DNA from: JANMEX01 sp031423755 | GTDB lineage: Bacteria > Pseudomonadota > Alphaproteobacteria > Rhizobiales > Rhizobiaceae | Reading direction: 5' to 3' | Assembly: GCA_031423755.1 (NCBI GenBank) | Contig: JANPGC010000343.1 | Span: forward strand, 1 to 8,910 | Length of the DNA stretch: 8,910 nucleotides | In this document: piece by piece, positions 1 through 5,864 of the stretch | How positions within the stretch are numbered: the stretch's first letter is position 1 | Layout of the letters: every line of letters starts with the position of its first letter | Notes under the pieces: generated by a model | The model's database searches: none | Told to the model about the DNA's origin: nothing | Seen by the model: only the letters and a program-made list of their open reading frames with translations | Made by a program: the position numbers and the translations under genes

Positions 1-375
1 TATGACCGCGCCAAGCTGATGAGCGTCGATTATGACGGCACCGAACTCGGCAACATCGCCGACGAGCGCATCCGCACCTTCCAGCGCGATGCTGCCGCAA
101 GAGCCGGCATTTTCCACCACCTCATCACCCTGCCGACCTACCACACCGCGGCGCTGTCCACCGACAATCTCGCCAAGGAGTATTTCGGCGAACAGGCCAT
201 GCTCGGCTACGTCAAAAATGTCCAGCGCGCCGAAATCCGCCAGGGCATCGCCTGCGTCAAACACCAGAACATGTCCGGCTCGGATATCGGCGATGACCAC
301 AAGGAATATTTCGCCGGCGAGTCAGCCCTGAAAGCCGGCGGCGCGCACAACACGATGAACCAATTCGCCGCCTGA
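1..375 (+). CDS. aceA: Isocitrate lyase, C-terminal part (5' end outside window)
   Basis: Isocitrate lyase cleaves isocitrate into glyoxylate and succinate, the first step of the glyoxylate shunt in the cytoplasm. Frame 1 is open from base 1, so the gene begins before the window; 124 C-terminal codons are visible out of roughly 430 expected for the family. The identification rests on recognised family sequence: an early segment KLMSVDYDGTELGNIADERI, then HLITLPTYHTAALSTDNLAK, and the C-terminal block VKHQNMSGSDIGDDHKEYF followed by a conserved KAGGAHNTMNQF tail, typical of alphaproteobacterial AceA. The catalytic cysteine motif lies upstream and cannot be checked. The reading frame ends normally and is followed 70 bases later by a strong intrinsic terminator, so aceA is probably the last gene of its transcript. 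The family assignment is near certain; only the missing N-terminal part limits it. Confidence 0.93.
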   Translation, partial: YDRAKLMSVDYDGTELGNIADERIRTFQRDAAARAGIFHHLITLPTYHTAALSTDNLAKEYFGEQAMLGYVKNVQRAEIRQGIACVKHQNMSGSDIGDDHKEYFAGESALKAGGAHNTMNQFAA

Positions 376-445
376 CGGCGGACGTGAAACCAGTTCGCGG
401 CCTAACCGCCGCCAGCCAACAACCCTCCGGTTGTGTACCCCAACT

Positions 446-472
446 CGGGCGGAAGAAGTTCCGCCCGTTTTT
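446..472 (+). terminator. Rho-independent terminator of aceA
   Basis: A perfect 9-bp GC-rich stem (CGGGCGGAA at 446-454 with TTCCGCCCG at 459-467) closes a four-base loop GAAG and runs directly into TTTTT at 468-472. This is the textbook form of an intrinsic terminator for plus-strand transcription, 70 bases after the aceA stop codon. A smaller perfect 6-bp hairpin (ACAACC/GGTTGT, 419-434) precedes it. Confidence 0.88.
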
Positions 473-545
473 CGTTGCCCTGCCGAGAGAGGCGCACGGC
501 AGTTGCACATCGTTCCATCTGCCTAATCTCCTGCGGGCCGTCTTT

Positions 546-710
546 CCGGGGCCGCGAAGCGGAACCCGGAATCCAGAGCGCCAACGGCCAAAAGAGAGGC
601 GTCTCAGCCAACAGTGCCCCGGAGCGATCATCAACTAACCTGCATGGGCTTCAAATCCCGCTTCGGCACTCTGGATTCCGGATCTGCGCTTCGCTTGTCT
701 GGAATGACGG
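546..710. repeat. Inverted pair of palindromic intergenic repeat units
   Basis: Two units face each other. The reverse complement of the left unit (546-582) begins GGCGCTCTGGATTCCGG, and the right unit (665-710) begins GGCACTCTGGATTCCGG, 16 of 17 bases identical. Both then carry a GC-rich loop with GCTTCGC. Each unit is itself a hairpin: TTCCGGG/CCCGGAA arms on the left, ATTCC/GGAAT arms on the right. Short hairpin units of the ATTCCGG...CCGGAAT type are common, from my knowledge, between genes of Hyphomicrobiales. About 80 bases separate the two units. They do not encode protein; a role in transcript ends or stability is possible but not shown. Confidence 0.6.
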
Positions 711-860
711 CAGCGGGTGGGAAGCGCTCCTCAAACCAGCGCAAAGCTGCCCTACCCAAATCAGGGGATGCGCACGGCATATTTTTCAGCTTGAATGAAC
801 CAGACCCATTCACCCGCCGACAGACAAGTGCAACACTCAAGCCCCACCGGAGAAACACCA

Positions 861-1130
861 ATGCGCCTGTTCATGCTGCCCGCCGCCGCCGCAGCCCTCG
901 CCCTCACCATCGGCCTCTCGCCCGCCATGGCCGAGAGCTGCTACGACCTCTGGTACGAGCGCAATCAGATCTATGACGACAACGGCTTCTGCTTCAAAAC
1001 GCAGCTCGGCAGGGACACGTTCGACAATTCGGACTGCTACACCTCAAACCCGTCGCTCTCCCGCGCCAAAGTCCGCCGCGTCGCCCAGATCAAGGCCCGC
1101 GAACGCGCCAAGCGCTGCAAGGTCAACTGA
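861..1130 (+). CDS. Small secreted YARHG-domain-like protein
   Basis: This encodes 89 residues. Residues 1-24 look like a Sec signal peptide: a short charged start, a long Ala/Leu core and the cleavage motif AMA before ESC. The mature part (about 65 residues) contains WYERNQIYDDNGFCF, which fits the YARHG domain pattern (RNxIYxxxGxxF) at residues 31-45, followed by DTFDNSDCY and a Lys/Arg-rich helix ending in a cysteine. Four cysteines (27, 44, 59, 86) could form two disulfides in the periplasm. The ATG at 861 was chosen because a GGAGA lies just upstream and the signal peptide then begins properly; a longer in-frame start at 795 would spoil the signal peptide. YARHG proteins have no established biochemical function and are thought to act in the cell envelope. 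The gene converges on the LprI-like gene with only three bases between the stops. Confidence 0.78.
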   Translation: MRLFMLPAAAAALALTIGLSPAMAESCYDLWYERNQIYDDNGFCFKTQLGRDTFDNSDCYTSNPSLSRAKVRRVAQIKARERAKRCKVN

Positions 1131-1133
1131 GGC

Positions 1134-1811
1134 CTATTCCGGCAGCATATACACATACCGGCACTGGTTTTGATCAAACCCGCCCTCGGACGACACAAAA
1201 CCGCGCACCTCAAACACGGCATTGCCAGTTTGCTCTGTCAGAGCCCGTACGGTCTCATGGGTCGGGCTCGAACCAAAATCCATGTCGAAAATAAACGCCG
1301 ATGGCGTGCCGCCATCCGGCTTCACCGCATAGCCCATATTGTATATGTCCTTGGTTTCATACACCATTTTCCCGGAAACGCGCGTCGGCTTGCCGGGCTT
1401 TGCGGGAACCGAATCCGCCGCCGGTGGGACAGCCGTTATCAAGAGCGGCACGTTCGGCAGTTCAATATTTTTCAACTGCGTCACGCCCGGCTGCAAATTG
1501 TCCAGCGTGCCAAGCCGTTGGAGATACGCATCCTTGAGGCAATCAACCTTCGCCCCGCAGGCATCGCGAACCGTCTTCACCCACACCCGTTGATCCGCCT
1601 TCAGGCACGAAGCCCCATCCTTGAGCGTCTCAGCCGCGCCGCCATAATAGCGCCCGAGATATTCATCGAGATCAGAAAGCGCTGCATCCGAACAGATCGC
1701 CTTCTCGATTTTGCCCTTCGCCTTGCCGCAGTCAAAACTTGCCGCAAGGGACGCGCCAACACCAAACATCAGGCCAATGCCCGCCAGCGCCGTCGCAGAT
1801 ATTTTTATCAT
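1134..1811 (-). CDS. Secreted LprI-like (DUF1311) protein with extra C-terminal domain
   Basis: This encodes 225 residues. Residues 1-23 form a signal peptide with a hydrophobic core and a cleavage site after LAA or SLA. Residues 25-103 match the lysozyme-inhibitor LprI N-terminal domain: SFDCGKAKGKIEKAIC, then LSDLDEYLGRYY, then LKADQRVWVKTVRDAC and CLKDAYLQRL. The cysteines at 28, 40, 69, 85 and 91 are in the usual places. Residues from about 112 onward form a second domain I do not recognise; it contains FIFDMDFGSSPTHETVR and a lone cysteine at 217. LprI of Mycobacterium tuberculosis inhibits lysozyme, but most proteins with this domain are untested, so that activity is only a possibility. 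A GGAGAGGG about 11 bases upstream of the ATG supports the start. It lies 65 bases downstream of the DUF2189 gene on the same strand and may share its transcript. Confidence 0.82.
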   Translation of the reverse strand: MIKISATALAGIGLMFGVGASLAASFDCGKAKGKIEKAICSDAALSDLDEYLGRYYGGAAETLKDGASCLKADQRVWVKTVRDACGAKVDCLKDAYLQRLGTLDNLQPGVTQLKNIELPNVPLLITAVPPAADSVPAKPGKPTRVSGKMVYETKDIYNMGYAVKPDGGTPSAFIFDMDFGSSPTHETVRALTEQTGNAVFEVRGFVSSEGGFDQNQCRYVYMLPE

Positions 1812-1876
1812 GACTTGTGCACCCTCTCCGCAACTGCCGTAAAAAAGCAGGCAAGAAATGAACCGTCAATGAACGC

Positions 1877-2659
1877 TCACTCCACGGTCTTTTTGTAGAT
1901 GTGCCACGTGGTGTGGCCAAGCACCGGGAGAACAATGATCAGTCCAAGAAACAGCGGCAACGATGCCACGACGACCATAAGTGTCACGGCAATCCCCCAG
2001 CCGATCATGACCACCGGGCTTGCCAGCACCACTTTCACAGAGGTGATCATGGCTGTGACAATGTCCAGCTCCTTCTCCATCAGCAGCGGGATTGAAACCA
2101 CGGTGATTGAAAACATGATCAGCGCCAGTGCCGCGCCCACAAGGTGTCCGACGCCAAGGAACAGCCAGCCGGAGGGCGTCGTCACCAGAATGTTCAGAAA
2201 CGCATCAATTGTCGCAAAACTGGACCTGCCAAGAAACAGCGCCATCAGCAGCCGCACCTGATAGACCCAGATCCACATCACAAAAAGCACCACAAACGCC
2301 ATCCAGGACAGTTCCCGCCGCCGCTGCAGCCACATGCGCGAGGTCACCGCCGGCCACGTCACGGGTTCTCCAGTCTCCCGCCGTCGCGACACTTCATAAA
2401 GCCCGACAGCAAGAAAGGGACCTATCAGCGGAAAGCCGATCGCAAACGGATAGATGAGCCAGGGAGCGCCAAGCCAGCGTATGCAAGCGACAATCGCGAT
2501 ACCGAAAAATGCGCAGGCAGAGCCGATGGCAAGTCCGAATTGCGGTTTGGCAACAAAGTCCGCCATACCGCGTGAAACTGCATTTTCCAGCTCGCGGAAA
2601 GTCAGCGGCTTGATCCTCGGCATCGGCGATGCAGGCAAATGTTGCGGCAGATCTGCCAT
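1877..2659 (-). CDS. DUF2189 family integral membrane protein
   Basis: This encodes 260 residues of uncharacterised function in the inner membrane. After a cytoplasmic N-terminal stretch with LTFRELENAVSRGMADF (residues 19-35) come hydrophobic segments at about 42-60, 64-86, 118-138, 158-192 and 212-248; the last two are long enough for two passes each. The segment FPLIGPFLAVGLYEVSRRRE (76-95) is the most characteristic part of DUF2189 proteins. I prefer the start at 2659 over an in-frame start at 2698 because GGGGGGAC lies just before it and nothing like a ribosome-binding site precedes the longer form. It is divergent from the YjdM-like gene (106 bases between the starts) and reads toward the LprI-like gene. 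No function can be given from sequence. Confidence 0.85.
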   Translation of the reverse strand: MADLPQHLPASPMPRIKPLTFRELENAVSRGMADFVAKPQFGLAIGSACAFFGIAIVACIRWLGAPWLIYPFAIGFPLIGPFLAVGLYEVSRRRETGEPVTWPAVTSRMWLQRRRELSWMAFVVLFVMWIWVYQVRLLMALFLGRSSFATIDAFLNILVTTPSGWLFLGVGHLVGAALALIMFSITVVSIPLLMEKELDIVTAMITSVKVVLASPVVMIGWGIAVTLMVVVASLPLFLGLIIVLPVLGHTTWHIYKKTVE

Positions 2660-2662
2660 TAA

Positions 2663-2670
2663 GTCCCCCC
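2663..2670 (-). promoter_or_regulatory. Ribosome-binding site that decides the DUF2189 start
   Basis: On the minus strand GGGGGGAC sits three to four bases upstream of the ATG at 2659. It is G-only rather than the usual GGAGG but is the only purine-rich stretch near either candidate start, and it favours the shorter protein. Confidence 0.5.
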
Positions 2671-2765
2671 AAAGGCTTGGAATCGAGCGCGGACTCATCT
2701 ATCGGCGGGACAAGGCGGCTTTGTCATTGAGGCAGGTCAAACGGCAGGAAAAGACGGCAGCAAAC

Positions 2766-2978
2766 ATGGAAACACGCGATTCAAATGGAGCCATCCTCGC
2801 AGAAGGCGACACGGTCACGGTGATGAAGGACCTCAAGGTCAAAGGCTCATCGTCCGTGGTCAAGCGCGGGACAATGTTCAAGGGCATTCATCTGACCGAC
2901 GAGCCGGGCGAAATCGAGGTCCGCTCCAAGGAAATCAAGGGGCTGGTGCTCAAGACCGAGTTCGTCAAGAAGTCTTGA
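2766..2978 (+). CDS. YjdM/PhnA-type C-terminal domain protein (zinc ribbon absent)
   Basis: This encodes 70 residues that match the C-terminal domain of YjdM (formerly PhnA): DSNGAILAEGDTVTVMKDLK, then VKGSSSVVKRGT, then a final LKTEFVKK. Full-length YjdM has about 110 residues and begins with a small cysteine zinc ribbon. This protein has no cysteine, so it is the single-domain form of the family seen in other proteobacteria and is probably complete rather than broken. The fold expected is a small SH3-like beta barrel. The phn name comes from linkage to the phosphonate locus of E. coli; a role in phosphonate breakdown is not established, and no phosphonate operon is visible here. The start is set by homology; AGGAA lies about 15 bases upstream, rather far for a ribosome-binding site. 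Confidence 0.85.
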   Translation: METRDSNGAILAEGDTVTVMKDLKVKGSSSVVKRGTMFKGIHLTDEPGEIEVRSKEIKGLVLKTEFVKKS

Positions 2979-3014
2979 CCTGTGTCGCTCTTCAGCTAGC
3001 CTTTCCATCTGCAA

Positions 3015-3020
3015 GTGGAG
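3015..3020 (+). promoter_or_regulatory. Ribosome-binding site deciding the TMEM175 start
   Basis: GTGGAG ends six bases before the ATG at 3027. The GTG within it could itself be read as an in-frame start, adding four residues, but it lacks its own upstream site. Confidence 0.5.
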
Positions 3021-3026
3021 ACCATC

Positions 3027-3599
3027 ATGACAAAAGGCCGAATTGAAGCATTTTCTGACGGCGTCATCGCCATCATCATCATCACCATCATGGTGCTGGA
3101 GCTGAAAGTCCCGCACGGCCACGACCTTGCCGCGCTGCAGCCGCTCGTGCCGGTGTTCCTGAGCTACATCCTGTCCTTCGCCAATGTCGGCATCTATTGG
3201 AACAACCACCACCATATGTTCCAGGCGGTCAAACACATCAACAGCGGTGTGCTCTGGGCCAATTTGCACCTGCTCTTCTGGCTCTCGCTGATGCCTTTCG
3301 CCACCGCCTTCATGGGCGAGAACGGCTTCGAAAAAGTCCCGGTCGCGCTCTACGCCTTCGACCTGTTCATGTGCGCGGTGTCGTATACTATTCTGGTCTT
3401 CGTGCTGGTCGGCCACCACGGCAAGGATTCCGATTTCGCCAAGGCGCTCGGCTCGGATTTCAAGGGCAAAGTCTCACTCGCCTTTTACGTCGCAGCCATC
3501 CCGCTCGCGCTGCTCAACCAGTGGATCGCACTGGCGCTGATGCTTGCCGTCGCCATCATCTGGTTCGTGCCGGATCGGCGCTTTGAGAAGATCGCGTGA
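3027..3599 (+). CDS. TMEM175 family (DUF1211) potassium-channel-like membrane protein
   Basis: This encodes 190 residues with about six membrane segments. The family signature RIEAFSDGVIAI lies at residues 5-16 inside the first helix, where in bacterial TMEM175 channels the RxxxFSDG motif and the isoleucines that follow line the pore. Later hydrophobic segments lie at about 38-58, 74-96, 105-129, 149-164 and 165-182. The stretch NNHHHMF (59-65) is typical of the family. Bacterial TMEM175 proteins assemble as tetramers and conduct potassium leak currents; activity here is inferred from family only. I prefer the ATG at 3027 to the in-frame GTG at 3015, because the bases GTGGAG of that alternative make a good ribosome-binding site six bases before the ATG. 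The stop codon is one base from the end of the convergent creA. Confidence 0.88.
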   Translation: MTKGRIEAFSDGVIAIIIITIMVLELKVPHGHDLAALQPLVPVFLSYILSFANVGIYWNNHHHMFQAVKHINSGVLWANLHLLFWLSLMPFATAFMGENGFEKVPVALYAFDLFMCAVSYTILVFVLVGHHGKDSDFAKALGSDFKGKVSLAFYVAAIPLALLNQWIALALMLAVAIIWFVPDRRFEKIA

Positions 3600-3600
3600 A

Positions 3601-4089
3601 TTATTGAGCAGGTTTGCCTTTGGTCCACGTCACCTGCTGATTGTATAGCGGCACCGTCGTCAGCGCCATTTTCGCCGACCCGTCCTGCACCTGCCGTGAA
3701 TGCGACAGATAGATCAGCGTATCGTTTTTCTTGTCGTAAATCCGGTTCACAACCTGCTGTTTCCAGATCAGCGAAATGCCCTGATTGAACACCTCTTCGC
3801 CCTCTTCATCGAGCGCGATATCGCCGATGGTGATCGGCCCGGTCTGGCGGCAGGCGATGGAACTGTCGGACGGGTTTTCAAACCAGTTGCCCTTCTGAAG
3901 GCGGTCAATCACCCCGCGGTCGAAATACGAGATATGGCACGTCACACCCTGCACTTCCGGATCGCTGAACGCATCGACAATGATGTCATTGCCAAACCAG
4001 TCGACGCCAACCTGACCGACTTCCTCAGCCAAAGCAGAGCCACCCGCCGCAAGCGCAGCCACCAGCGCGAAGGGAACAATCCGGTTCAT
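3601..4089 (-). CDS. creA: CreA family periplasmic protein
   Basis: This encodes 162 residues. A signal peptide covers residues 1-21 (cleavage at SALA before EE). The rest matches the CreA family along its length: WFGNDIIVDAFSDPEVQGVT with C51, then SDSSIACRQTGPI with C80, then SLIWKQQVVNRIYD and LIYLSHSRQVQDGSAK. The two cysteines are the conserved pair of the family and could form a disulfide. CreA is a widespread exported protein of unknown function; it was named for its place beside creBCD in E. coli, and none of those genes is here. Three ATGs occur in frame close together; the one at 4089 is preferred because GGAG lies nine bases upstream and the signal peptide begins there. The gene follows the cytochrome b561 gene on the same strand after an 86-base gap. 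Confidence 0.9.
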   Translation of the reverse strand: MNRIVPFALVAALAAGGSALAEEVGQVGVDWFGNDIIVDAFSDPEVQGVTCHISYFDRGVIDRLQKGNWFENPSDSSIACRQTGPITIGDIALDEEGEEVFNQGISLIWKQQVVNRIYDKKNDTLIYLSHSRQVQDGSAKMALTTVPLYNQQVTWTKGKPAQ

Positions 4090-4175
4090 CAGCATCATCT
4101 CCAATAGGCGCAAAAAGCAGCGCCGCCGCAATGTAGGAAACCTCCGGCTCGAATTAAAGGCGAAATGAATATGCT

Positions 4176-4679
4176 CTAACCGGACGTCATCCGCCTCAGC
4201 ACATCCGACTTCAGCCAGAAATGCTGATACAAAGCGCCAACCACATGCAGCCCGACCAAAACGATCAGCGCCGGCTTCATCAGCTGGTGGAAATCGCCCG
4301 CCGGCTCAACAACACCAAAATAGGCCACTGCCCCCGAAAGCGGCACCAAAAACATCAGCACATAAAGCACCACATGCGTCGCATTCGCCGCAAATTTCAT
4401 CACCGCCGACTCCGCCTTTGGAGCCTCTGGCACGCCATTGGCCCAGCGCAACCAAAGCCGCCAAGCCGCAAATGCCGCCACGCTCAGCCCGCCCCAAATG
4501 TGAAACAGCACCACCGGCGAGGACAATCCGCTCACATCAGCGCTACGCTCAAAAGCGCGCCAAGCATCCGACATGTATTCGCCTAGCAGCAACTGTTCAA
4601 TGATCACTGCTGCGACAATCCAATGCAAAACCTTGTGGACCATGCTGTAGCTCTTGGGCGCAGAAAGAACAGCTGACAT
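4176..4679 (-). CDS. Cytochrome b561 family di-heme membrane protein (CybB-like)
   Basis: This encodes 167 residues with four hydrophobic helices at about 16-33, 55-78, 97-122 and 134-153. The histidines expected to hold two b-type hemes are present: H15 and H19 in HKVLHW, H60 in HIWGG, H102 in THVVLY, and H145 in GLHVVGALYQHF, which also has H153. E. coli CybB oxidises ubiquinol and passes electrons to superoxide; related proteins move electrons between quinol and periplasmic partners. The start at 4679 is preferred because GGAG lies eight bases upstream; a longer frame to 4742 would add 21 residues before the first helix and has no such site. Two palindromes lie 34-63 bases upstream and suggest regulation. 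Downstream on the same strand is creA. The family assignment is firm; the electron partners are unknown. Confidence 0.88.
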   Translation of the reverse strand: MSAVLSAPKSYSMVHKVLHWIVAAVIIEQLLLGEYMSDAWRAFERSADVSGLSSPVVLFHIWGGLSVAAFAAWRLWLRWANGVPEAPKAESAVMKFAANATHVVLYVLMFLVPLSGAVAYFGVVEPAGDFHQLMKPALIVLVGLHVVGALYQHFWLKSDVLRRMTSG

Positions 4680-4712
4680 GTGAGGCTCTCCGGTTTGAAC
4701 AAACATGACCGT

Positions 4713-4742
4713 AAGGCTAGCCTTGCGTTGTGCAGTGCACAA
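4713..4742 (-). promoter_or_regulatory. Two palindromes upstream of the cytochrome b561 gene, possible operators
   Basis: TTGTGCAGTGCACAA (4728-4742) is a perfect palindrome with 7-bp arms around a single central base. Next to it AAGGCTAGCCTT (4713-4724) is a perfect 12-bp palindrome. They lie 34 to 63 bases before the ATG at 4679, where a repressor or activator would bind. The regulator is not identifiable from sequence, and no convincing -10/-35 pair was found with them. Confidence 0.45.
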
Positions 4743-4774
4743 GTTACGGATTTGTCATATATCGCGCCCGCGCT

Positions 4775-4940
4775 TGGAGCCTGACTCAAAATTCGGTTTG
4801 ATGAGTCAAGTGGAGTGATTTTCGAGAAGCATGGGGCCCGCCCGTCCAGTGCGACTCAAGGGCGGGGCAGAAAGTCCGTGAGCACCGGAAGCGCAGAAAA
4901 TTGCTACAGTTGGCCATCAAGGTGAATTTTCTGTCAGGCT
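4775..4940. repeat. MITE-like dispersed repeat, copy 1 (166 bp)
   Basis: The ends form an imperfect terminal inverted repeat: AGCCTGACTCAAAATTC at 4778-4794, while the reverse complement of 4924-4940 is AGCCTGACAGAAAATTC (15 of 17 match). Two blocks are shared with copy 2 in the same orientation. The left block (4775-4828 against 7374-7427) has 49 of 54 identical bases. The right block (4855-4940 against 7470-7555) has 77 of 86 and includes GTGAGCACCGGAAGCGCAG followed by AAAATTGCT. The centre (4829-4854) has diverged and is shorter. I find no transposase and no clear target-site duplication. The right end touches the stop codon of the acetyltransferase gene. Confidence 0.85.
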
Positions 4941-5564
4941 TCATGCCCACTTGTCGAGAAAAGCCTCAATCCCCAGCGTCTGCATGTCCGGCACAGCCTG
5001 CGCCAGTCTCTCGACCGGCCAGTCCCACCATTCACTCGCCAAGATCCGCGCCCGCACGGCCTCTTCAAACCTGAACCGCATAGGCTTGGCGGGCACGCCC
5101 GCCACAATCTGGAACGGCAGCACATCCTTGGAGACAACAGCATTCGCCCCTATCACTGCACCGGTTCCAATCGTCACCCCCGGCAAAATCACAGCGCCAT
5201 GCCCGATCCACACATCATGCGCGATCGAAACCCGATTCGTACGCCGCCGCTCGCGAAACGCGTGGTCCAGCCCGTGAAACCGGAAATATTCGTTCGGCCG
5301 GTAAGTCACCTTGTGCATGGTCAGCCGTTCCATCGGATGCTCCAGCGCGTTGATCCGCACATTTGCCGCCACCGAGCAGAATTTGCCAAGCTCGGCATAA
5401 ATCGCCTCGCCATTGCGCTCAAAATAGCTGAAATCGCCAACCGTCACCTCGCGCAGCACCACGCGCTCGCCGATCTCGCAATATTTGCCGATCTTCGAGC
5501 TCTTCAATTGGGCAGTCGTGTGAATGCGCGGTTCGTCGGTCTTGCGCTGCGAAAGTTCATCCAT
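4941..5564 (-). CDS. Hexapeptide-repeat acetyltransferase (xenobiotic acetyltransferase / Phn-associated type)
   Basis: This encodes 207 residues of left-handed beta-helix transferase. Hexapeptide repeats run through about 18-75 (KIGKYCEIGERVVLREVTVG) and again 112-150 (VSIAHDVWIGHGAVILPGVT). A loop between them carries H76 in NALEHP, the position of the catalytic histidine in xenobiotic acetyltransferases. The C-terminal part with AGVPAKPMRFRF and WWDWP matches the hexapeptide transferases found in rhizobial phosphonate operons (TIGR03308). The substrate is unknown and no phosphonate genes are nearby, so the activity stated is acetyl-CoA dependent acyl transfer only. The start at 5564 is chosen by family length; its ribosome-binding site is poor, and an in-frame ATG at 5612 is the alternative. 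It is divergent from the small membrane protein at 5682. The stop codon directly adjoins repeat copy 1. Confidence 0.83.
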   Translation of the reverse strand: MDELSQRKTDEPRIHTTAQLKSSKIGKYCEIGERVVLREVTVGDFSYFERNGEAIYAELGKFCSVAANVRINALEHPMERLTMHKVTYRPNEYFRFHGLDHAFRERRRTNRVSIAHDVWIGHGAVILPGVTIGTGAVIGANAVVSKDVLPFQIVAGVPAKPMRFRFEEAVRARILASEWWDWPVERLAQAVPDMQTLGIEAFLDKWA

Positions 5565-5646
5565 GCGTTTTTTCGTAAATCGGCAGCGCCCCGAACGCAA
5601 CACCAACGCCATCTTCAAACGCGATCCCGCATGCGGCAATTTTCCA

Positions 5647-5675
5647 TCAACAGAGCGCGCCAGATGCGCTATAAT
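5647..5675 (+). promoter_or_regulatory. Candidate sigma-70-type promoter, possibly leaderless
   Basis: A perfect TATAAT (5670-5675) is preceded by TCAACA (5647-5652) at an exact 17-base spacing; the latter matches four of six bases of TTGACA. A transcript would start about seven bases after the -10 box, at or next to the ATG at 5682. No ribosome-binding site precedes that ATG, which fits a leaderless message. Confidence 0.45.
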
Positions 5676-5681
5676 ACCCGC

Positions 5682-5846
5682 ATGAGCCAGTCCGCCCAAC
5701 CAGTTGCGCGCCCCCGCTTGGCAGTCATCGCCGTGGGCATCCTGCTGTTCGCCATCGCCAGCGGCGCGGTCTTTGCCATGTGGGTGAGCAACGGCCCGCA
5801 AATCCTAATGACGCTCGGCAGCTCCGCGCTCGCCTGGTGCTTTTGA
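5682..5846 (+). CDS. 54-residue small membrane protein, unknown function
   Basis: I do not recognise a family. The protein has a short polar N-terminus ending in ARPR, one hydrophobic helix (about residues 13-33, VIAVGILLFAIASGAVFAMW), a short NGP turn, and a second weakly hydrophobic stretch ending in SSALAWCF with a cysteine one residue from the end. The positive N-terminus suggests that end stays in the cytoplasm, and the C-terminus would then be outside if only the first segment crosses. Evidence that it is real: the ATG follows a good -10 box, the frame ends 18 bases before the SCO gene, and the composition is clearly membrane-like. The position suggests a link to copper delivery or oxidase assembly, but this is inference only. 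The start lacks a ribosome-binding site. Confidence 0.6.
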   Translation: MSQSAQPVARPRLAVIAVGILLFAIASGAVFAMWVSNGPQILMTLGSSALAWCF

Positions 5847-5864
5847 ATAGCTGGAAATTCCCGA

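Larger units (their letters stand above)
376..860. other. Gene-free interval between aceA and the YARHG-type gene
   Basis: Nearly 490 bases carry no convincing gene. The interval holds the aceA terminator (446-472) and an inverted palindromic repeat (546-710). The open frames in it, on either strand, have no recognisable protein family, no good ribosome-binding site and run through the hairpins, so I do not call them. In 711-860 I see no convincing promoter or RNA gene; a promoter for the gene starting at 861 should lie here. Confidence 0.6.

Noticed and set aside
433..798. A 121-codon plus-strand frame downstream of aceA
   Set aside because: It overlaps the aceA terminator and the palindromic repeat, and its translation has no recognisable features.
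1170..1898. A 242-codon plus-strand open frame opposite the LprI-like gene
   Set aside because: It is Arg/His-rich without any family pattern and lies antisense to a gene with a clear signal peptide and domain; it is a GC-rich shadow frame.
3071..3090. A CATCATCATCACCATCAT run that looks like an engineered hexahistidine tag
   Set aside because: In the gene's frame it reads as Ile-Ile-Ile-Ile-Thr-Ile within the first TMEM175 helix, which is normal for the family; no vector sequence is present.
2847..3419. A 190-codon minus-strand open frame rich in His, Asp and Glu opposite the TMEM175-type gene
   Set aside because: The acidic/His-rich composition comes from reading hydrophobic codons backwards; the plus-strand product is a recognised membrane family.
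4775..4940. Repeat copy 1 as an intrinsic terminator for the minus-strand acetyltransferase gene
   Set aside because: The element can fold back, but no T-run follows a compact GC-rich stem on the minus strand.
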